Source of the DNA: Actinomyces sp.
Lineage (GTDB): Bacteria; Actinomycetota; Actinomycetes; Actinomycetales; Actinomycetaceae
NCBI RefSeq assembly: GCF_029851875.1
Contig: NZ_JARKVC010000006.1
Location: forward strand, 1-64,000
DNA: 64,000 nt
Reading direction: 5' to 3'
Each line of letters begins with the position of its first letter. The first letter of the stretch is position 1. The notes below the pieces were generated by a model. That model was not told where the DNA came from. It searched no databases and worked only from the letters and a program-made list of their open reading frames with translations. This document shows positions 14,001 to 22,118 of this stretch, piece by piece. The position numbers and the translations under genes were made by a program.

Positions 14001-14376
14001 GCTGGAGTCCGTGTGCGTCGACGACGCCCCGCTCGTCGTCGACGACCTGGACCTGTGCACCACGGATGAGCTCAGCAGGGTCGAGCAGGCACTGGCCGAG
14101 GGCCGCACGGTACTGGCCTCCGCCCTGACGGAACGGGTGGCTACGAGCTTTCGTGGTGCTCTGGCCGAGCTGCGGGCCAGGGCTGACCTGGTGGTGCTGT
14201 GGCCAGGGGTGGGACCAGCGGCCCAGGCCGTCGGCGTGAGCCTGCGGGCGGTCTGCGATCCGCAGGCTCCCACGCACCCCGGACGCGGGGCACTGGTCCG
14301 CCACGGGCAGGCCGTGGCGCTGCAGGTGGCCTGCCCCGCTCCTGCAGGCGAGGCCGTCGCGCGGGTCCGTGCCTGA
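11002..14376 (+). CDS. FHA-domain FtsK/SpoIIIE-type triple ATPase, EccC-like
   Basis: A 1124-residue membrane protein with an N-terminal FHA phosphothreonine-binding domain (~20-125, core GRGEIITDPFVSRRHLRLR), two adjacent transmembrane helices (~142-187), then three P-loop modules. The first has Walker A GTTGSGKS (~427), VLVDYKGGAAF and Walker B VVIAVDEFA plus ATQRPGG. The second and third have GSPGSGRST (~737) and GPAGSGRST (~987) and are degenerate. This order matches the EccC/EssC motor of type VII secretion, but no WXG100 substrate, EccB, EccD or mycosin gene is nearby. ATG at 11002 has CATGGT 6 nt upstream (leaderless). Confidence 0.85.
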   Translation: MTTSPGPAARQAQDALACAWHLAVLRGPDAGLVLALPTQGTLVVGRGEIITDPFVSRRHLRLRTRPAAVTVSLGKEGLEARWRRRRLGPLLLPGAGGLAAATRWREGERLQVGSTLLELRRRPSRLVAGPARARRRISWQHLVMVVGALLMVVVVLGMLLVGGGAGRRWPAGLMVVPMLLMAVSRLGLSQAGASGRRRGATGWRGKDPDLAQMLVLLARPRTPAVATAASSGETTALTAWLARRRRRNLLELEPGECQALCGPQASGFLTWWCAQVVAAGLATARPQEQGWQLWWQAQGNQVTGALTWSEEDVPASATAVRAQPRWPHPPSPGWTRAATGLIARAWQVQAGRGLAPTGPEGRPLEAGLPAQVPLASLTGVVDQDLVAQRWALPAACGHLPAVLGVTEHEQVVADLVEHGPHALLAGTTGSGKSELLRSWLLQLAVALPPQRLSLVLVDYKGGAAFGPLTRLPHTAGVLTDLDPALTTRALASLEAEVRRRESLLARLGVADLAAWEAMALSTTSPEGQQGGAAGEQVLPSPAAPPPPPPRVVIAVDEFATLASSHPQVLDGLVRVAAQGRSLGMHLVLATQRPGGAVSQTVRANVSVRVCLRVLDAADSRDVLDHAQASLLSTHPGRLMVSGLEGAEGLVLQAPWCGAPQATQQSVEEMVAELGAAARGCGARPWRPWADPLPEHVQRPGSEEPASQGGVMMALVDQPHTQSTTTWSWSASQPLAVLGSPGSGRSTALASAALGFLACTAPEGARSANHGVHLCGLPEQLARRWPALAEGAAGVGTVVGVSDPRRLARLWELAAAGTLSGDLLVLDDVDRLAAAVDACRGAGEGLALLEALIRASASLGTHLALSAPLSAASTRWATTLPTRLVLGASQASQAAVAGLPHGVRTGDLPGRGVLLGSGLDLSQALECQVLLPAQGEAGQGPAPAALKAIPLHLPLAPPAPGSGLPAAWAVGGDEARPLDPPCGSVLVMGPAGSGRSTTLRVLESVCVDDAPLVVDDLDLCTTDELSRVEQALAEGRTVLASALTERVATSFRGALAELRARADLVVLWPGVGPAAQAVGVSLRAVCDPQAPTHPGRGALVRHGQAVALQVACPAPAGEAVARVRA

Positions 14377-14631
14377 GGGGCCCGGTAGGACGTCGGGCAC
14401 GCGCATGACCGGGGCCTCGTGTCAGACATGCGCGTTCGGGGCCTGATTTCAAGAACATGATCCTGTGAGGATCACGACAGCATCTCGGACGTAGGTCTCA
14501 TCGCGCATCTCTTGCCCTCCCTGTGCCCACGTGTGAAGGTTTCCCCAGAACGCGGTCACCCGCTGTTCACCTTCGAGGCACGCCGCCTCAGCTGAGCAGC
14601 CGACTGCAGCACGACCCTGAAGGGAGCCCTC

Positions 14632-14928
14632 ATGGACTGGCGCAGCCAGGCAGCATGTCTCACAGTTGACCCTGAGCTCTTCTTCCCCGTTGGCAACACC
14701 GGTCCGGCCATCGCCCAGATCGCCCAGGCGAAGGAGGTCTGCGCCCGCTGCGACGTCGTTGACACCTGCCTGAAGTGGGCTCTGGAGAACGGCCAGGACG
14801 CCGGTGTCTGGGGAGGTATGAGCGAGGACGAGCGTCGTTCTCTCAAGCGCCGGGCCGCACGCGCCCGCCGTATGCAGCAGCGGCCCGTGACCCTGCCGCT
14901 CAGGACTCCTGCAGCTGAGCGTGGATGA
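14632..14928 (+). CDS. whiB1: WhiB-family iron-sulfur transcription factor, WhiB1 type
   Basis: 98 residues. The four cluster ligands Cys9, Cys37, Cys40 and Cys46 are present, with the GVWGG turn and a basic C-terminus (SLKRRAARARR). The MDWRSQAAC...DPELFFPVGN...GQDAGVWGGMSEDER pattern is close to mycobacterial WhiB1, an NO-sensitive 4Fe-4S protein that binds sigma factor and DNA. A good ribosome site (AAGGGAG) precedes the ATG. Its 3' end overlaps the pdtaS 3' end by 29 bp on the opposite strand. The whiB1-pdtaS adjacency is also found in Mycobacterium tuberculosis (Rv3219/Rv3220c). Confidence 0.95.
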   Translation: MDWRSQAACLTVDPELFFPVGNTGPAIAQIAQAKEVCARCDVVDTCLKWALENGQDAGVWGGMSEDERRSLKRRAARARRMQQRPVTLPLRTPAAERG

Positions 14929-16360
14929 CGACGTCGGTCCCCTGGCCGCCGTCGGACGGCTGCCAGCTGATCGAGCCACGCAGCTCACCGCGCACGAGCG
15001 TCTGGATGATCCGGGTGCCCAGTCCCGTCATGATCGTGCCCGGAGCCACGCCGGCACCGTCGTCGATGACGTGAACCTCCAGGTGGGAGCCCTCACGCTG
15101 CGCGGTCACCGTCACCACGCCGTCGCGGTCCTCCAGACCGTGCTCCACGGCGTTGGTCACCAGCTCGGCGAGCACGGTGGCCAGGGCCTGGGCGGCGTCG
15201 GCCTCGACCACACCGAACCTGCCCTCCAGGCGCGTGGTCACCCGCCCCGCAGCCGTGGCCACCGAGGCCGCCCCGCGCAGGATGGAGGAGAAGACCTCGT
15301 CAAAGTCCACGGTCTCGTCGACGTTGTGGCTCAGCGCCTCGTGGACGGTGGCGATGGTCGCCACCCGCCGCTCGGCCTCGGCCAGGGCCTCACGGGTCTC
15401 GTCGTTGGTGGCGCGCCGTGCCTGCATACGCAGCAGCGCCGAGACCGTCTGCAGGTTGTTCTTCACCCGGTGGTGGACCTCGCGGATGGTGGCGTCCTTG
15501 TTGAGCAGCACCTGCTCCCGGCGCCGGATCTCGGTGACGTCACGCACCAGCAGCACGGCGCCGGCACGGTGACCGCCCAGGGTCAGCGGGATGGAGCGCA
15601 GGGACAGGAAGGCACCGCCGGCCTCGACCTCGGTCAGCCAGGCCTGGCGTCCCATGAGCACCACCGCCATGGTCTCGTCCACCGGCGTGCGCTCGGGGAT
15701 GATCGAGGTCACCGCCTCGGCGAGCTGGCGTCCTTCCAGCTCGCCGTCGATGCCCAGGCGGTGGAAGCAGGAGTAGGCGTTCGGCGTGGCGAAGCGGACC
15801 CGTCCCTCGTCGTCGAGGTGGACCACGCCGTCGGCCACGCGCGGGGTGCCGTGGCGCATGACGGTGCCGGCGCCGCGGATGGGGAAGGTGCCCTCGGCGA
15901 TCATGGTGCACAGGGAGTCGGCCAGGTCCTCCAGGAGCTTGTCCCCCAGGCGACCACCGCGGATCAGCCCCACCGAGGTCTCGCGCGTCATGATCGCCAC
16001 CGCGTGCCCCTTCCGGACCACTGGCACGTACTCCTCGCGCACCGCCGTCGTCCCGGTCCACTCAGGCTCCGAGGCCACGAGGATCTGCTCACCGTCGTAG
16101 GCCTCGACCGCCATGGCCTCGCGGGCCGTGAGCATACGGCGCCCGATGACGTCCTCGAGGTGGACGGTGTTGCCGCCTGAGGGCCGGCAGTGGGCGATGG
16201 CTACGAATCGCCCCGAGTCCGTCTTGGCCCACAGGACGAGGTCGGACACCGACAGGTCGGCGATCACCTGCCAGTCGGCAACGAGCTGGTGGAGCCAGTC
16301 CAGGTCGGCCGGACCCAGGTCAACAAGGCCGCGGACAGCAGTGGGCAAGAGGTTTGACAC
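14900..16360 (-). CDS. pdtaS: Two-component sensor histidine kinase, PdtaS type
   Basis: A cytosolic sensor kinase of about 486 aa: N-terminal GAF-like domain (~1-145), PAS domain (~165-280), HisKA_2 dimerisation segment with phosphoacceptor REVHHRVKNNLQ (His296/297), and HATPase (LVTNAVEHGLED, DDGAGVAPG). In mycobacteria PdtaS signals to the RNA-binding antiterminator PdtaR, whose gene is not in this window. GTG 16360 is chosen because TACGAT (16372-16367) lies 6 nt upstream, with TGCACA 17 bp further as a possible -35, so the mRNA is probably leaderless. The gene faces whiB1 and overlaps it. Confidence 0.92.
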   Translation of the reverse strand: MSNLLPTAVRGLVDLGPADLDWLHQLVADWQVIADLSVSDLVLWAKTDSGRFVAIAHCRPSGGNTVHLEDVIGRRMLTAREAMAVEAYDGEQILVASEPEWTGTTAVREEYVPVVRKGHAVAIMTRETSVGLIRGGRLGDKLLEDLADSLCTMIAEGTFPIRGAGTVMRHGTPRVADGVVHLDDEGRVRFATPNAYSCFHRLGIDGELEGRQLAEAVTSIIPERTPVDETMAVVLMGRQAWLTEVEAGGAFLSLRSIPLTLGGHRAGAVLLVRDVTEIRRREQVLLNKDATIREVHHRVKNNLQTVSALLRMQARRATNDETREALAEAERRVATIATVHEALSHNVDETVDFDEVFSSILRGAASVATAAGRVTTRLEGRFGVVEADAAQALATVLAELVTNAVEHGLEDRDGVVTVTAQREGSHLEVHVIDDGAGVAPGTIMTGLGTRIIQTLVRGELRGSISWQPSDGGQGTDVVIHAQLQES

Positions 16361-16487
16361 ACCTGGATCGTAGCGAGGCAGCCACGACCTGTGCAGGAGG
16401 TGTCCCGCGACAGGCCTGAGCGCAAGAGCCGGCAGGCTCGCCACGCACCGTGTGAGAGGACCAGGTGCCACGTGGCAGGATCAAGGC

Positions 16488-16985
16488 ATGAGGAAGACCG
16501 TGACGATCACCTACCCCGCAAGCACCGAGCGCGTGGCCACGATGCTCGCTGACCCCCGCTACCTGCGCCAGCGCCTGGGCAGGATCGGCCTGGAGGAGGC
16601 CGACGTCGACGTCGCGACGCGCGGCCGAGGCTTCGTCTCCACAATCTCTGGCACGGTCCCGCCCAGCCGCCTGCCGCAGGCTGCAGCACGCTTCGTGCGC
16701 TCCGCCGTCGGCTTCACCCTGAGCGAGTCCTGGGACGAGCCGGCCGACGACGGCTCTCGCCGTGGCAGCCTTGACGTCACCGTCTCCGGCGCGCCGGTGC
16801 GCCTGGGGGCGAGCTCGCGCCTGGAGCCCTCCTCACCGCAGGGCACGAGGCTCACGATGGACCTGGAGCTGAGCGTGAGCGTGCCGCTGATCGGGCGGAC
16901 GCTGGAGGACAGGGCCATGGGGAGGGTGAGCGCGGTGGTCGCTGACGAGGAGAGGCGGGCCGCCGCCTGGCTCGCCCAGCACTGA
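16488..16985 (+). CDS. DUF2505 family protein
   Basis: A 165-residue protein resembling actinobacterial DUF2505, a START/polyketide-cyclase-like fold: MRKTVTITYPASTERVATMLADPRYLRQRLG, with later beta strands and a C-terminal helix rich in Arg/Ala. Members may bind hydrophobic ligands, but no function is established. The ATG has CAGGAT 6 nt upstream. It is divergent from pdtaS and followed by a hairpin. Confidence 0.8.
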   Translation: MRKTVTITYPASTERVATMLADPRYLRQRLGRIGLEEADVDVATRGRGFVSTISGTVPPSRLPQAAARFVRSAVGFTLSESWDEPADDGSRRGSLDVTVSGAPVRLGASSRLEPSSPQGTRLTMDLELSVSVPLIGRTLEDRAMGRVSAVVADEERRAAAWLAQH

Positions 16986-17001
16986 GCCAGCGGTGACCGG
17001 A

Positions 17002-17037
17002 TGCCAGGACGCAGCCACCGCCCGGGGCGGCCTGGCA
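17002..17037 (+). terminator. Hairpin terminator after the DUF2505 gene
   Basis: TGCCAGG (17002-17008) pairs with CCTGGCA (17031-17037), and an inner CCGCC/GGCGG pairing (17018-17030) makes a two-part stem 16 bp after the stop codon. Confidence 0.5.
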
Positions 17038-17114
17038 GCCCCACCCCGCCCGCCCCGGACGAACAGGTGGGCGCGCACTGGTCCTGCCGCCTCGTGCCGT
17101 GACACGATCAGGCC

Positions 17115-17558
17115 ATGACTGACACGCCCGCCATCATCCCCCCGACCGAGACCGGCTCCGTGTGGGCCGAGCGCACCGGCACGCGCCAGTACCTGGCGCG
17201 CAACGCGCGCGGCGGCGAGGTCCGCGTGGGGACGGGACCTGGCGAGCTCTCCCCCGGTGAGCTGCTCAAGATCGCCCTGGCGACCTGCAGCACCCTGTCC
17301 GCCGACCACCGCCTGGCCAAGGCCCTGGGAGAGGACTTCGAGGCCAGCGTCATCTGCACCTCGATCAGGAACGAGGAGGAAGAGCGCTACTCCGACCTTG
17401 ACGTCCAGATCGTCACGGACCTGTCCTCCCTGAGCCCGGAGCAGCTAGCCACCCTGCGTGAGCGCGTCGAGGGCGCCATCGAGCGCGGCTGTACCGTGGG
17501 CCACACCATCAGCAAGGGCGCGGCGATCCGCCTGCACCTGCCCGGTGACGAGGACTGA
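17115..17558 (+). CDS. OsmC family peroxidase-like protein
   Basis: A 147-residue OsmC/Ohr-superfamily protein, thiol-dependent peroxidases that reduce organic hydroperoxides. Both redox cysteines are present: Cys58 in KIALATCSTLSADH and Cys126 in ERGCTVGHTISKG. The protein ends shortly after the second cysteine motif, as usual. CACGAT is 6 nt before the ATG, so translation is probably leaderless. The next gene starts 10 nt downstream. Confidence 0.88.
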   Translation: MTDTPAIIPPTETGSVWAERTGTRQYLARNARGGEVRVGTGPGELSPGELLKIALATCSTLSADHRLAKALGEDFEASVICTSIRNEEEERYSDLDVQIVTDLSSLSPEQLATLRERVEGAIERGCTVGHTISKGAAIRLHLPGDED

Positions 17559-17568
17559 GGCGCGACCC

Positions 17569-18240
17569 GTGGCACGTCGACCTACCGCCTTCGAGCGCGC
17601 GCTGGACAAGGCCCTGTCGATCCCGGCACGCCGTATCGAGGACAACGTCGCTCACATGCGACGCGAGCTCCCTGGATCCGACGTCGCTGAGCTGACGCGC
17701 CGCGCTGCCGACCGCTTCCGCACCGAGTCCGGCCTGACCTCCGGGGCAGTTGGCGCCTCAGCCGCCCTGCCTGCCGTGGGCACCGGCACCGCCACCGCGC
17801 TGACGGTCGGTCAGACGGCGGTCTTCCTGGCCAGCGCGGTCAAGTACGTCCTCACCGTCGCCGAGCTGCAAGGCCTGCGCGTGATCGACCCAGACAGGCG
17901 CCGCGCCCTCGTGCTCTCCGCGCTCCTGGGGCCCGACGGCGCCGAGGCCATCCAGGGGTCGCTGGGCCTGTCCACCCTGTACTGGGCGGCGCAGTCCCTG
18001 GCGCAGATGCCGATACCCACCGTGCGCTCCGTCAACGCCCAGCTGGTCAAGCGCCTGGCCAAGCGCGAGGCCGTGCGTGGCGGGGCCCTGGTCCTGGGCC
18101 GCCTCATCCCCTTCGGGATCGGCGCCGCCATCGGCTGGAGCGGTGGACGTGCGCTGGCTAACCAGGTCATCGAGGGCGCCCAGGCGGCGCTGGGGCCCGC
18201 GCCGTCGGACACCGACGAGATCGAGGTGATCGAGGCATGA
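17569..18240 (+). CDS. Conserved actinobacterial membrane protein, function unknown
   Basis: A 223-residue protein. A basic N-terminus ([31 protein letters not shown]) is followed by a Gly/Ala-rich hydrophobic segment ([20 protein letters not shown], ~62-95), a [10 protein letters not shown] motif, a second hydrophobic Gly stretch near residue 180 and an acidic tail. It resembles uncharacterised, loosely EcsC-like actinobacterial proteins. GTG 17569 is preferred because it follows the OsmC stop by 10 nt; upstream starts would overlap that gene. Its stop overlaps the thyA start (ATGA), so it is co-transcribed with thyA-dfrA. Confidence 0.72.
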   Translation: MARRPTAFERALDKALSIPARRIEDNVAHMRRELPGSDVAELTRRAADRFRTESGLTSGAVGASAALPAVGTGTATALTVGQTAVFLASAVKYVLTVAELQGLRVIDPDRRRALVLSALLGPDGAEAIQGSLGLSTLYWAAQSLAQMPIPTVRSVNAQLVKRLAKREAVRGGALVLGRLIPFGIGAAIGWSGGRALANQVIEGAQAALGPAPSDTDEIEVIEA

Positions 18241-19124
18241 GGCCCTTGCTCCAGGGCGATCCCGCTGCCTCCACCCGCTACCCGAGCCTGGCCAGGCTCG
18301 GCCTGCAGGCCCCGCAAGGCGTCGACGTCGCCTACGAGGAACTGCTGGCCGAGGTCCTGCTCGACGGTAGCCCCAAGAGTGACCGGACCGGCACCGGGAC
18401 CCGCTCCCTGTTCGCGCGTCAGCTGCGCTACGACCTGTCCCAGGGCTTTCCCCGCGTCACCACCAAGTTCGTGGCGATGAAGGCCGTCAAGGGCGAGCTG
18501 CTGTGGTTCCTCCAGGGCGCGAGCAACATCGGCTGGCTGCACGAGCAAGGCATCACGATCTGGGACGAGTGGGCGGACGAGCACGGCGAGCTCGGCCCGG
18601 TCTACGGCGTCCAGTGGCGCTCGTGGCCCTCACGCCAGGGGGAGGCGATCGACCAGGTCACCCGGCTGATCCACACCCTGCGACACGACCCGGACTCGCG
18701 CCGGATGATGGTCTCGGCCTGGAACGTCAGCGAGCTGGACGCGATGGCGCTGGCTCCCTGCCACGCCTTCTTCCAGTGCTACGTCGCTGACGGCCGCCTG
18801 AGCCTGCAGGTCTACCAGCGCAGCGCCGACCTCTTCCTCGGGGTCCCCTTCAACATCGCCTCCTACGCCCTGCTCACCCACATGCTGGCCCAGCAGGCCG
18901 CTCTGGAGCCCGGGGAGCTGGTGTGGACCGGGGGCGACTGCCACGTCTACGACAACCACGTCGCTCAGGTGCGCGAGCAGCTGGCCCGCGTGCCCCAGGC
19001 CTACGCCTTTCCCACCCTGAGACTGCGCCACGCCGAGTCCATCGACTCCTACACGATGGAGGACATCGACGCCTCGGCGGGCTACCAGCACCACCCGGCG
19101 ATCAAGGCTCCGGTGGCGGTATGA
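18237..19124 (+). CDS. thyA: Thymidylate synthase
   Basis: Makes dTMP from dUMP using methylene-tetrahydrofolate. The 295 residues carry the family signature with catalytic Cys175 ([12 protein letters not shown]), [19 protein letters not shown] near the N-terminus, [18 protein letters not shown] and the C-terminal IKAPVAV that closes the active site. About 28 extra N-terminal residues precede the usual start. Both ends overlap neighbours by 4 nt (ATGA), coupling it to the membrane-protein gene before it and dfrA after it. Confidence 0.97.
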   Translation: MRPLLQGDPAASTRYPSLARLGLQAPQGVDVAYEELLAEVLLDGSPKSDRTGTGTRSLFARQLRYDLSQGFPRVTTKFVAMKAVKGELLWFLQGASNIGWLHEQGITIWDEWADEHGELGPVYGVQWRSWPSRQGEAIDQVTRLIHTLRHDPDSRRMMVSAWNVSELDAMALAPCHAFFQCYVADGRLSLQVYQRSADLFLGVPFNIASYALLTHMLAQQAALEPGELVWTGGDCHVYDNHVAQVREQLARVPQAYAFPTLRLRHAESIDSYTMEDIDASAGYQHHPAIKAPVAV

Positions 19125-19726
19125 GCGGCGTCGGCGCGGTCTGGGCCCAGGACTCCCACGGCCTGCTGGGCGCGGACGGCAAGATGCTGTGGCGCGTCCC
19201 GGCTGACTTCCGTCACTTCAAGGCCACGACCCTGGGCAGCGTCGTCATCATGGGGCGCACGACCTGGGAGTCGATCGGTGCCGCGCTGCCCGGCCGCGCC
19301 AGCATCGTGCTCACCCGCCAGCCCGGGTGGACGGCGCCTGGCGCCGTCGTCGCCGGAAGGCTGGACCAGGCTCTGGGGCTGGGAGGGAGCCTGCTTGAGG
19401 GCCTCGGTCCGGACCCGCGTGAGGAGGCCGTGCACGCCCTGCCGCGGCTGTGGGTGATCGGCGGCGGCAGCGTGTACGCCCAGGCGCTGGCAGCGGGTTG
19501 CGTGGACGAGCTGGTCATCAGCGTCCTTGACCTCGACGCCGCCGAGCGTGCCCGCCAGCGGGGACTGGCGCGCACCCAGCTCGTCCACGCCCCGCGTATC
19601 GACCCGGTCTCCTGGCACCTGAGGGGAGCCGAGGAGCCGGGATCGGTGAGCGACCCGCCGGGCACGTGGCGCCCGGTCTCCGGTGACGCACGGTGGCGCG
19701 TGGACCACTGGCGGCGCTGTTCCTGA
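19121..19726 (+). CDS. dfrA: Dihydrofolate reductase
   Basis: Regenerates the tetrahydrofolate used by ThyA. The 201-residue protein has [51 protein letters not shown] and the NADPH-binding [14 protein letters not shown]. It is longer than the typical ~160 aa because of a loop around [14 protein letters not shown] and a C-terminal segment. It overlaps thyA by 4 nt. Confidence 0.95.
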   Translation: MSGVGAVWAQDSHGLLGADGKMLWRVPADFRHFKATTLGSVVIMGRTTWESIGAALPGRASIVLTRQPGWTAPGAVVAGRLDQALGLGGSLLEGLGPDPREEAVHALPRLWVIGGGSVYAQALAAGCVDELVISVLDLDAAERARQRGLARTQLVHAPRIDPVSWHLRGAEEPGSVSDPPGTWRPVSGDARWRVDHWRRCS

Positions 19727-19774
19727 GCACCCGCCCAGCTTGACGCCCTGCCGGTGATGGACGAGGGTGGCGCG

Positions 19775-21082
19775 GTGCCCCAGACCACCCCGCCGTCCTC
19801 CTCCCAGCCACACTCGCTGGCCGCTTCGGCGACGCTACGCGCCCTGCTCGTCATCGTCCTGCTGACCTACGTGGCCCAGAACATGCTCAACGTCTCCATC
19901 GCGCCTCTGTCCCGGGCCCTGGACCTGGCCGAGTGGGTGGTTGGGCTGGCGGTCTCCGCAGCAGCGCTGTTCGTCACGCTGCTCTCCCAGTTCTGGGGAC
20001 GGCGCTCGGTGGCCTGGGGACGACGGCGGGTGCTGCTGACCTCCCTCGGCCTCGCCCTGGTGGCCGGGAGCCTGTTCAGCGCGGCGGTCGCGCTGCGCTC
20101 GGCGGGACTGGTAGGCGCGGTGGCGGCCTCCGCCGCGATCGTGGCGGCACGCGGCCCCTTCTTCGGCTCGGCGGTGGCCGCTATCCCACCGACCGGGCAG
20201 GCACTCATCGCTGAGATCACGCCTGACGAGGCCAGCCGTGTCAGAGGGATGGCCGCCTTCTCCGGCTCGGTCCAGCTCTCCATCATGATCGGCTCGGTGG
20301 TCTCCTCTGCCTTGGCGGCCTGGTGGATCTTCGCTCCGGTCCACGCCACGCCGTGGTTCGTCCTCATCGCCCTGGTCGTGGCCTGGCTCTGGGTACCTCG
20401 CGACGGCGGTGCGGTGACTGCCACTCGTAGCCTGCGGGGCAGGCCCGCGGGCGCCGACGACGCCAGCGCCGGGGCCGACCGCGCCCTGCCTCCCCGGGTC
20501 TCCTGGTTCGATCCGCGTATCACCGCCTGGATCGGCGCGGGCCTGGGCACCTTCTTCACGGCCGGGGTCGTCCAGATCACCATGGGGTTCCTGGTCCAGG
20601 ACCGCCTGGCTCTGCCGGCCCAGACCGCGGTGTCGGTGACCGGGCTCATGCTGCTGGCCAACGCTGGCGGTGCCATGACCACCCAACTGCTGGTGGTACC
20701 TCGTCTGCGGTGGTCCCCGCCGCGCCTGCTGCGTGCCGGGACGCTGCTGGGGCTGGTTGCGCTCATCGCACTGGCCGCGGCACCGTCGGCCTGGGTGCTG
20801 GCGGTCTCAACCTTCGCGCTCGGGGTCTCCTCAGGACTGAGCGGGCCGGGTTTTAGTGCTGGCGGGTCGCTCGCTGTCAGCGCAGCCGAGCAGGGTGGCG
20901 TGGCCGGGGTGCTCAACGCGACCGGCTCGATGACGTGGATCGTCGCCCCGGTCACGGCGACGGCGCTCTACGGCTGGCAACCGCTGGCCCCCTTCGTCCT
21001 GGCCCTGGTGGTGCTGGCCGTCTCGACGTTCCTGGCCTGGAGCCGGCTGGGGCGCCCTTCCCGCCGTCCGCAGATCGGCTGA
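19775..21082 (+). CDS. MFS transporter
   Basis: A roughly 435-residue major facilitator with about twelve hydrophobic segments and the motif A loop GRRSVAWGRRRVL between TM2 and TM3. The substrate cannot be inferred. GTG 19775 is chosen because GAGGG sits 7 nt upstream; ATG 19757 is an alternative six codons earlier. It starts 48 nt after dfrA and may be read through from that operon. It converges on the osmoprotectant operon with only 19 bp between stop codons. Confidence 0.88.
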   Translation: MPQTTPPSSSQPHSLAASATLRALLVIVLLTYVAQNMLNVSIAPLSRALDLAEWVVGLAVSAAALFVTLLSQFWGRRSVAWGRRRVLLTSLGLALVAGSLFSAAVALRSAGLVGAVAASAAIVAARGPFFGSAVAAIPPTGQALIAEITPDEASRVRGMAAFSGSVQLSIMIGSVVSSALAAWWIFAPVHATPWFVLIALVVAWLWVPRDGGAVTATRSLRGRPAGADDASAGADRALPPRVSWFDPRITAWIGAGLGTFFTAGVVQITMGFLVQDRLALPAQTAVSVTGLMLLANAGGAMTTQLLVVPRLRWSPPRLLRAGTLLGLVALIALAAAPSAWVLAVSTFALGVSSGLSGPGFSAGGSLAVSAAEQGGVAGVLNATGSMTWIVAPVTATALYGWQPLAPFVLALVVLAVSTFLAWSRLGRPSRRPQIG

Positions 21083-21101
21083 GGAGCACGTCCACCGCAC
21101 C

Positions 21102-22118
21102 TCAGGAGACGATCCCCTGGGCCGCCAGCCACTGCGCTGCGATCGTTGCCGAGTCCAGCTGCTCGGCCGTTGATCGCTTGTTGAGCGCCTGCAGCTCCGG
21201 AGTCGTCAGCCGTGCCTGCACGGCGTTGACAGCCTCTACCGCGCGCTCGTCCAGGGAGGAGGAGACCAGCGGGACAACGTGCTGGGGCAGGATGAGCCCC
21301 TGCGGGTCCTCCAGGACCACGAGGTCGTGATCCGCGATCGCAGGGTCGGAGGTGTAGATGTCAGCGACATCGACGTCCCCGTCAAGCAGGGCCTTGACGG
21401 TCAGCGGGCCGCCAGAGTCCTCCACCGGCGTGACGCTGGCGTCCACGCCGTAGACCCTCTTGACACCCTCAGGTCCGTAGGGGCGGGTGGCGAACTCAGA
21501 GCTGGCGGCCACGCGCACCGTCCGCCCCAGGTTCCTCAGGTCTGCGACTGTGGTCAGTGAGTGCTCCTGGGCGCTGGCGCGGGTGACGGTGTAGGAGTCC
21601 TGGTCCGTGGCATCGGCCGTCTCCAGCACCTGCAGCCCCGCAGGAAGGACCTGGCTCAAGGCGTCACGAAGCGACTGCGCGTCGGCGGCTGTGGCCTGTG
21701 AGTCATAGACCTGCAGGAGGTTGCCGTCGTACTCGGGCATGACGTCGATCGTGCCTGCGACGAGCTCGGGCAGGTAGATCTCCCTCTGACCGATCTGGAA
21801 CTGACGCGTCACGCTCAGCCCTGCGTGCTCGATCACCTGCGCGTAGAGCTCAGCAATGATCTCGTTGGAGTAGTACTGCTGGCTGCCGACGACGACCGCT
21901 CCGGCGCTGGCGGAGGCAGCCTGGGAGCCGGAGCCAGAGCCTGCACGCTCGGCAAAGGGGTCGCTCTGCCTCGTGCAGGCCGCCAGAGCCCCGGCCACGG
22001 CCAGGAGGCCTCCAGCAGCCAGGAGGCTGCGCCGCGGCACCCGACGGCCCGGATGCTGGGAGAGACCGTCCGGCCCTGGGACGCAGTGGGTGGTCATCGC
22101 GCTGTCTCCTGCCATCAT
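21102..22118 (-). CDS. Osmoprotectant ABC transporter substrate-binding lipoprotein (OpuC/ProX type)
   Basis: Binds glycine betaine, choline or a related compatible solute outside the membrane. 338 residues with twin arginines (RRVPRR) and a lipobox VAGALAAC giving lipidated Cys48, then the periplasmic fold: VVVGSQQYYSNEIIAELYAQ, GTIDVMPEYDGNLLQVY and DVADIYTSDPAI. It is the last gene of the four-gene operon; its ATG overlaps the preceding permease stop (ATGA) after an AGGAG ribosome site. Confidence 0.92.
   Translation of the reverse strand: MMAGDSAMTTHCVPGPDGLSQHPGRRVPRRSLLAAGGLLAVAGALAACTRQSDPFAERAGSGSGSQAASASAGAVVVGSQQYYSNEIIAELYAQVIEHAGLSVTRQFQIGQREIYLPELVAGTIDVMPEYDGNLLQVYDSQATAADAQSLRDALSQVLPAGLQVLETADATDQDSYTVTRASAQEHSLTTVADLRNLGRTVRVAASSEFATRPYGPEGVKRVYGVDASVTPVEDSGGPLTVKALLDGDVDVADIYTSDPAIADHDLVVLEDPQGLILPQHVVPLVSSSLDERAVEAVNAVQARLTTPELQALNKRSTAEQLDSATIAAQWLAAQGIVS

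Noticed and set aside
14400-14600. CRP-type site upstream of whiB1, as in mycobacteria
   Set aside because: TGTGA and TCACG occur at 14464-14476, but with a 3-bp spacer instead of 6; not a convincing CRP site.
17458-17568. An extended N-terminus for the membrane protein gene after OsmC
   Set aside because: It would overlap the OsmC gene out of frame; GTG 17569 gives the conserved N-terminus.
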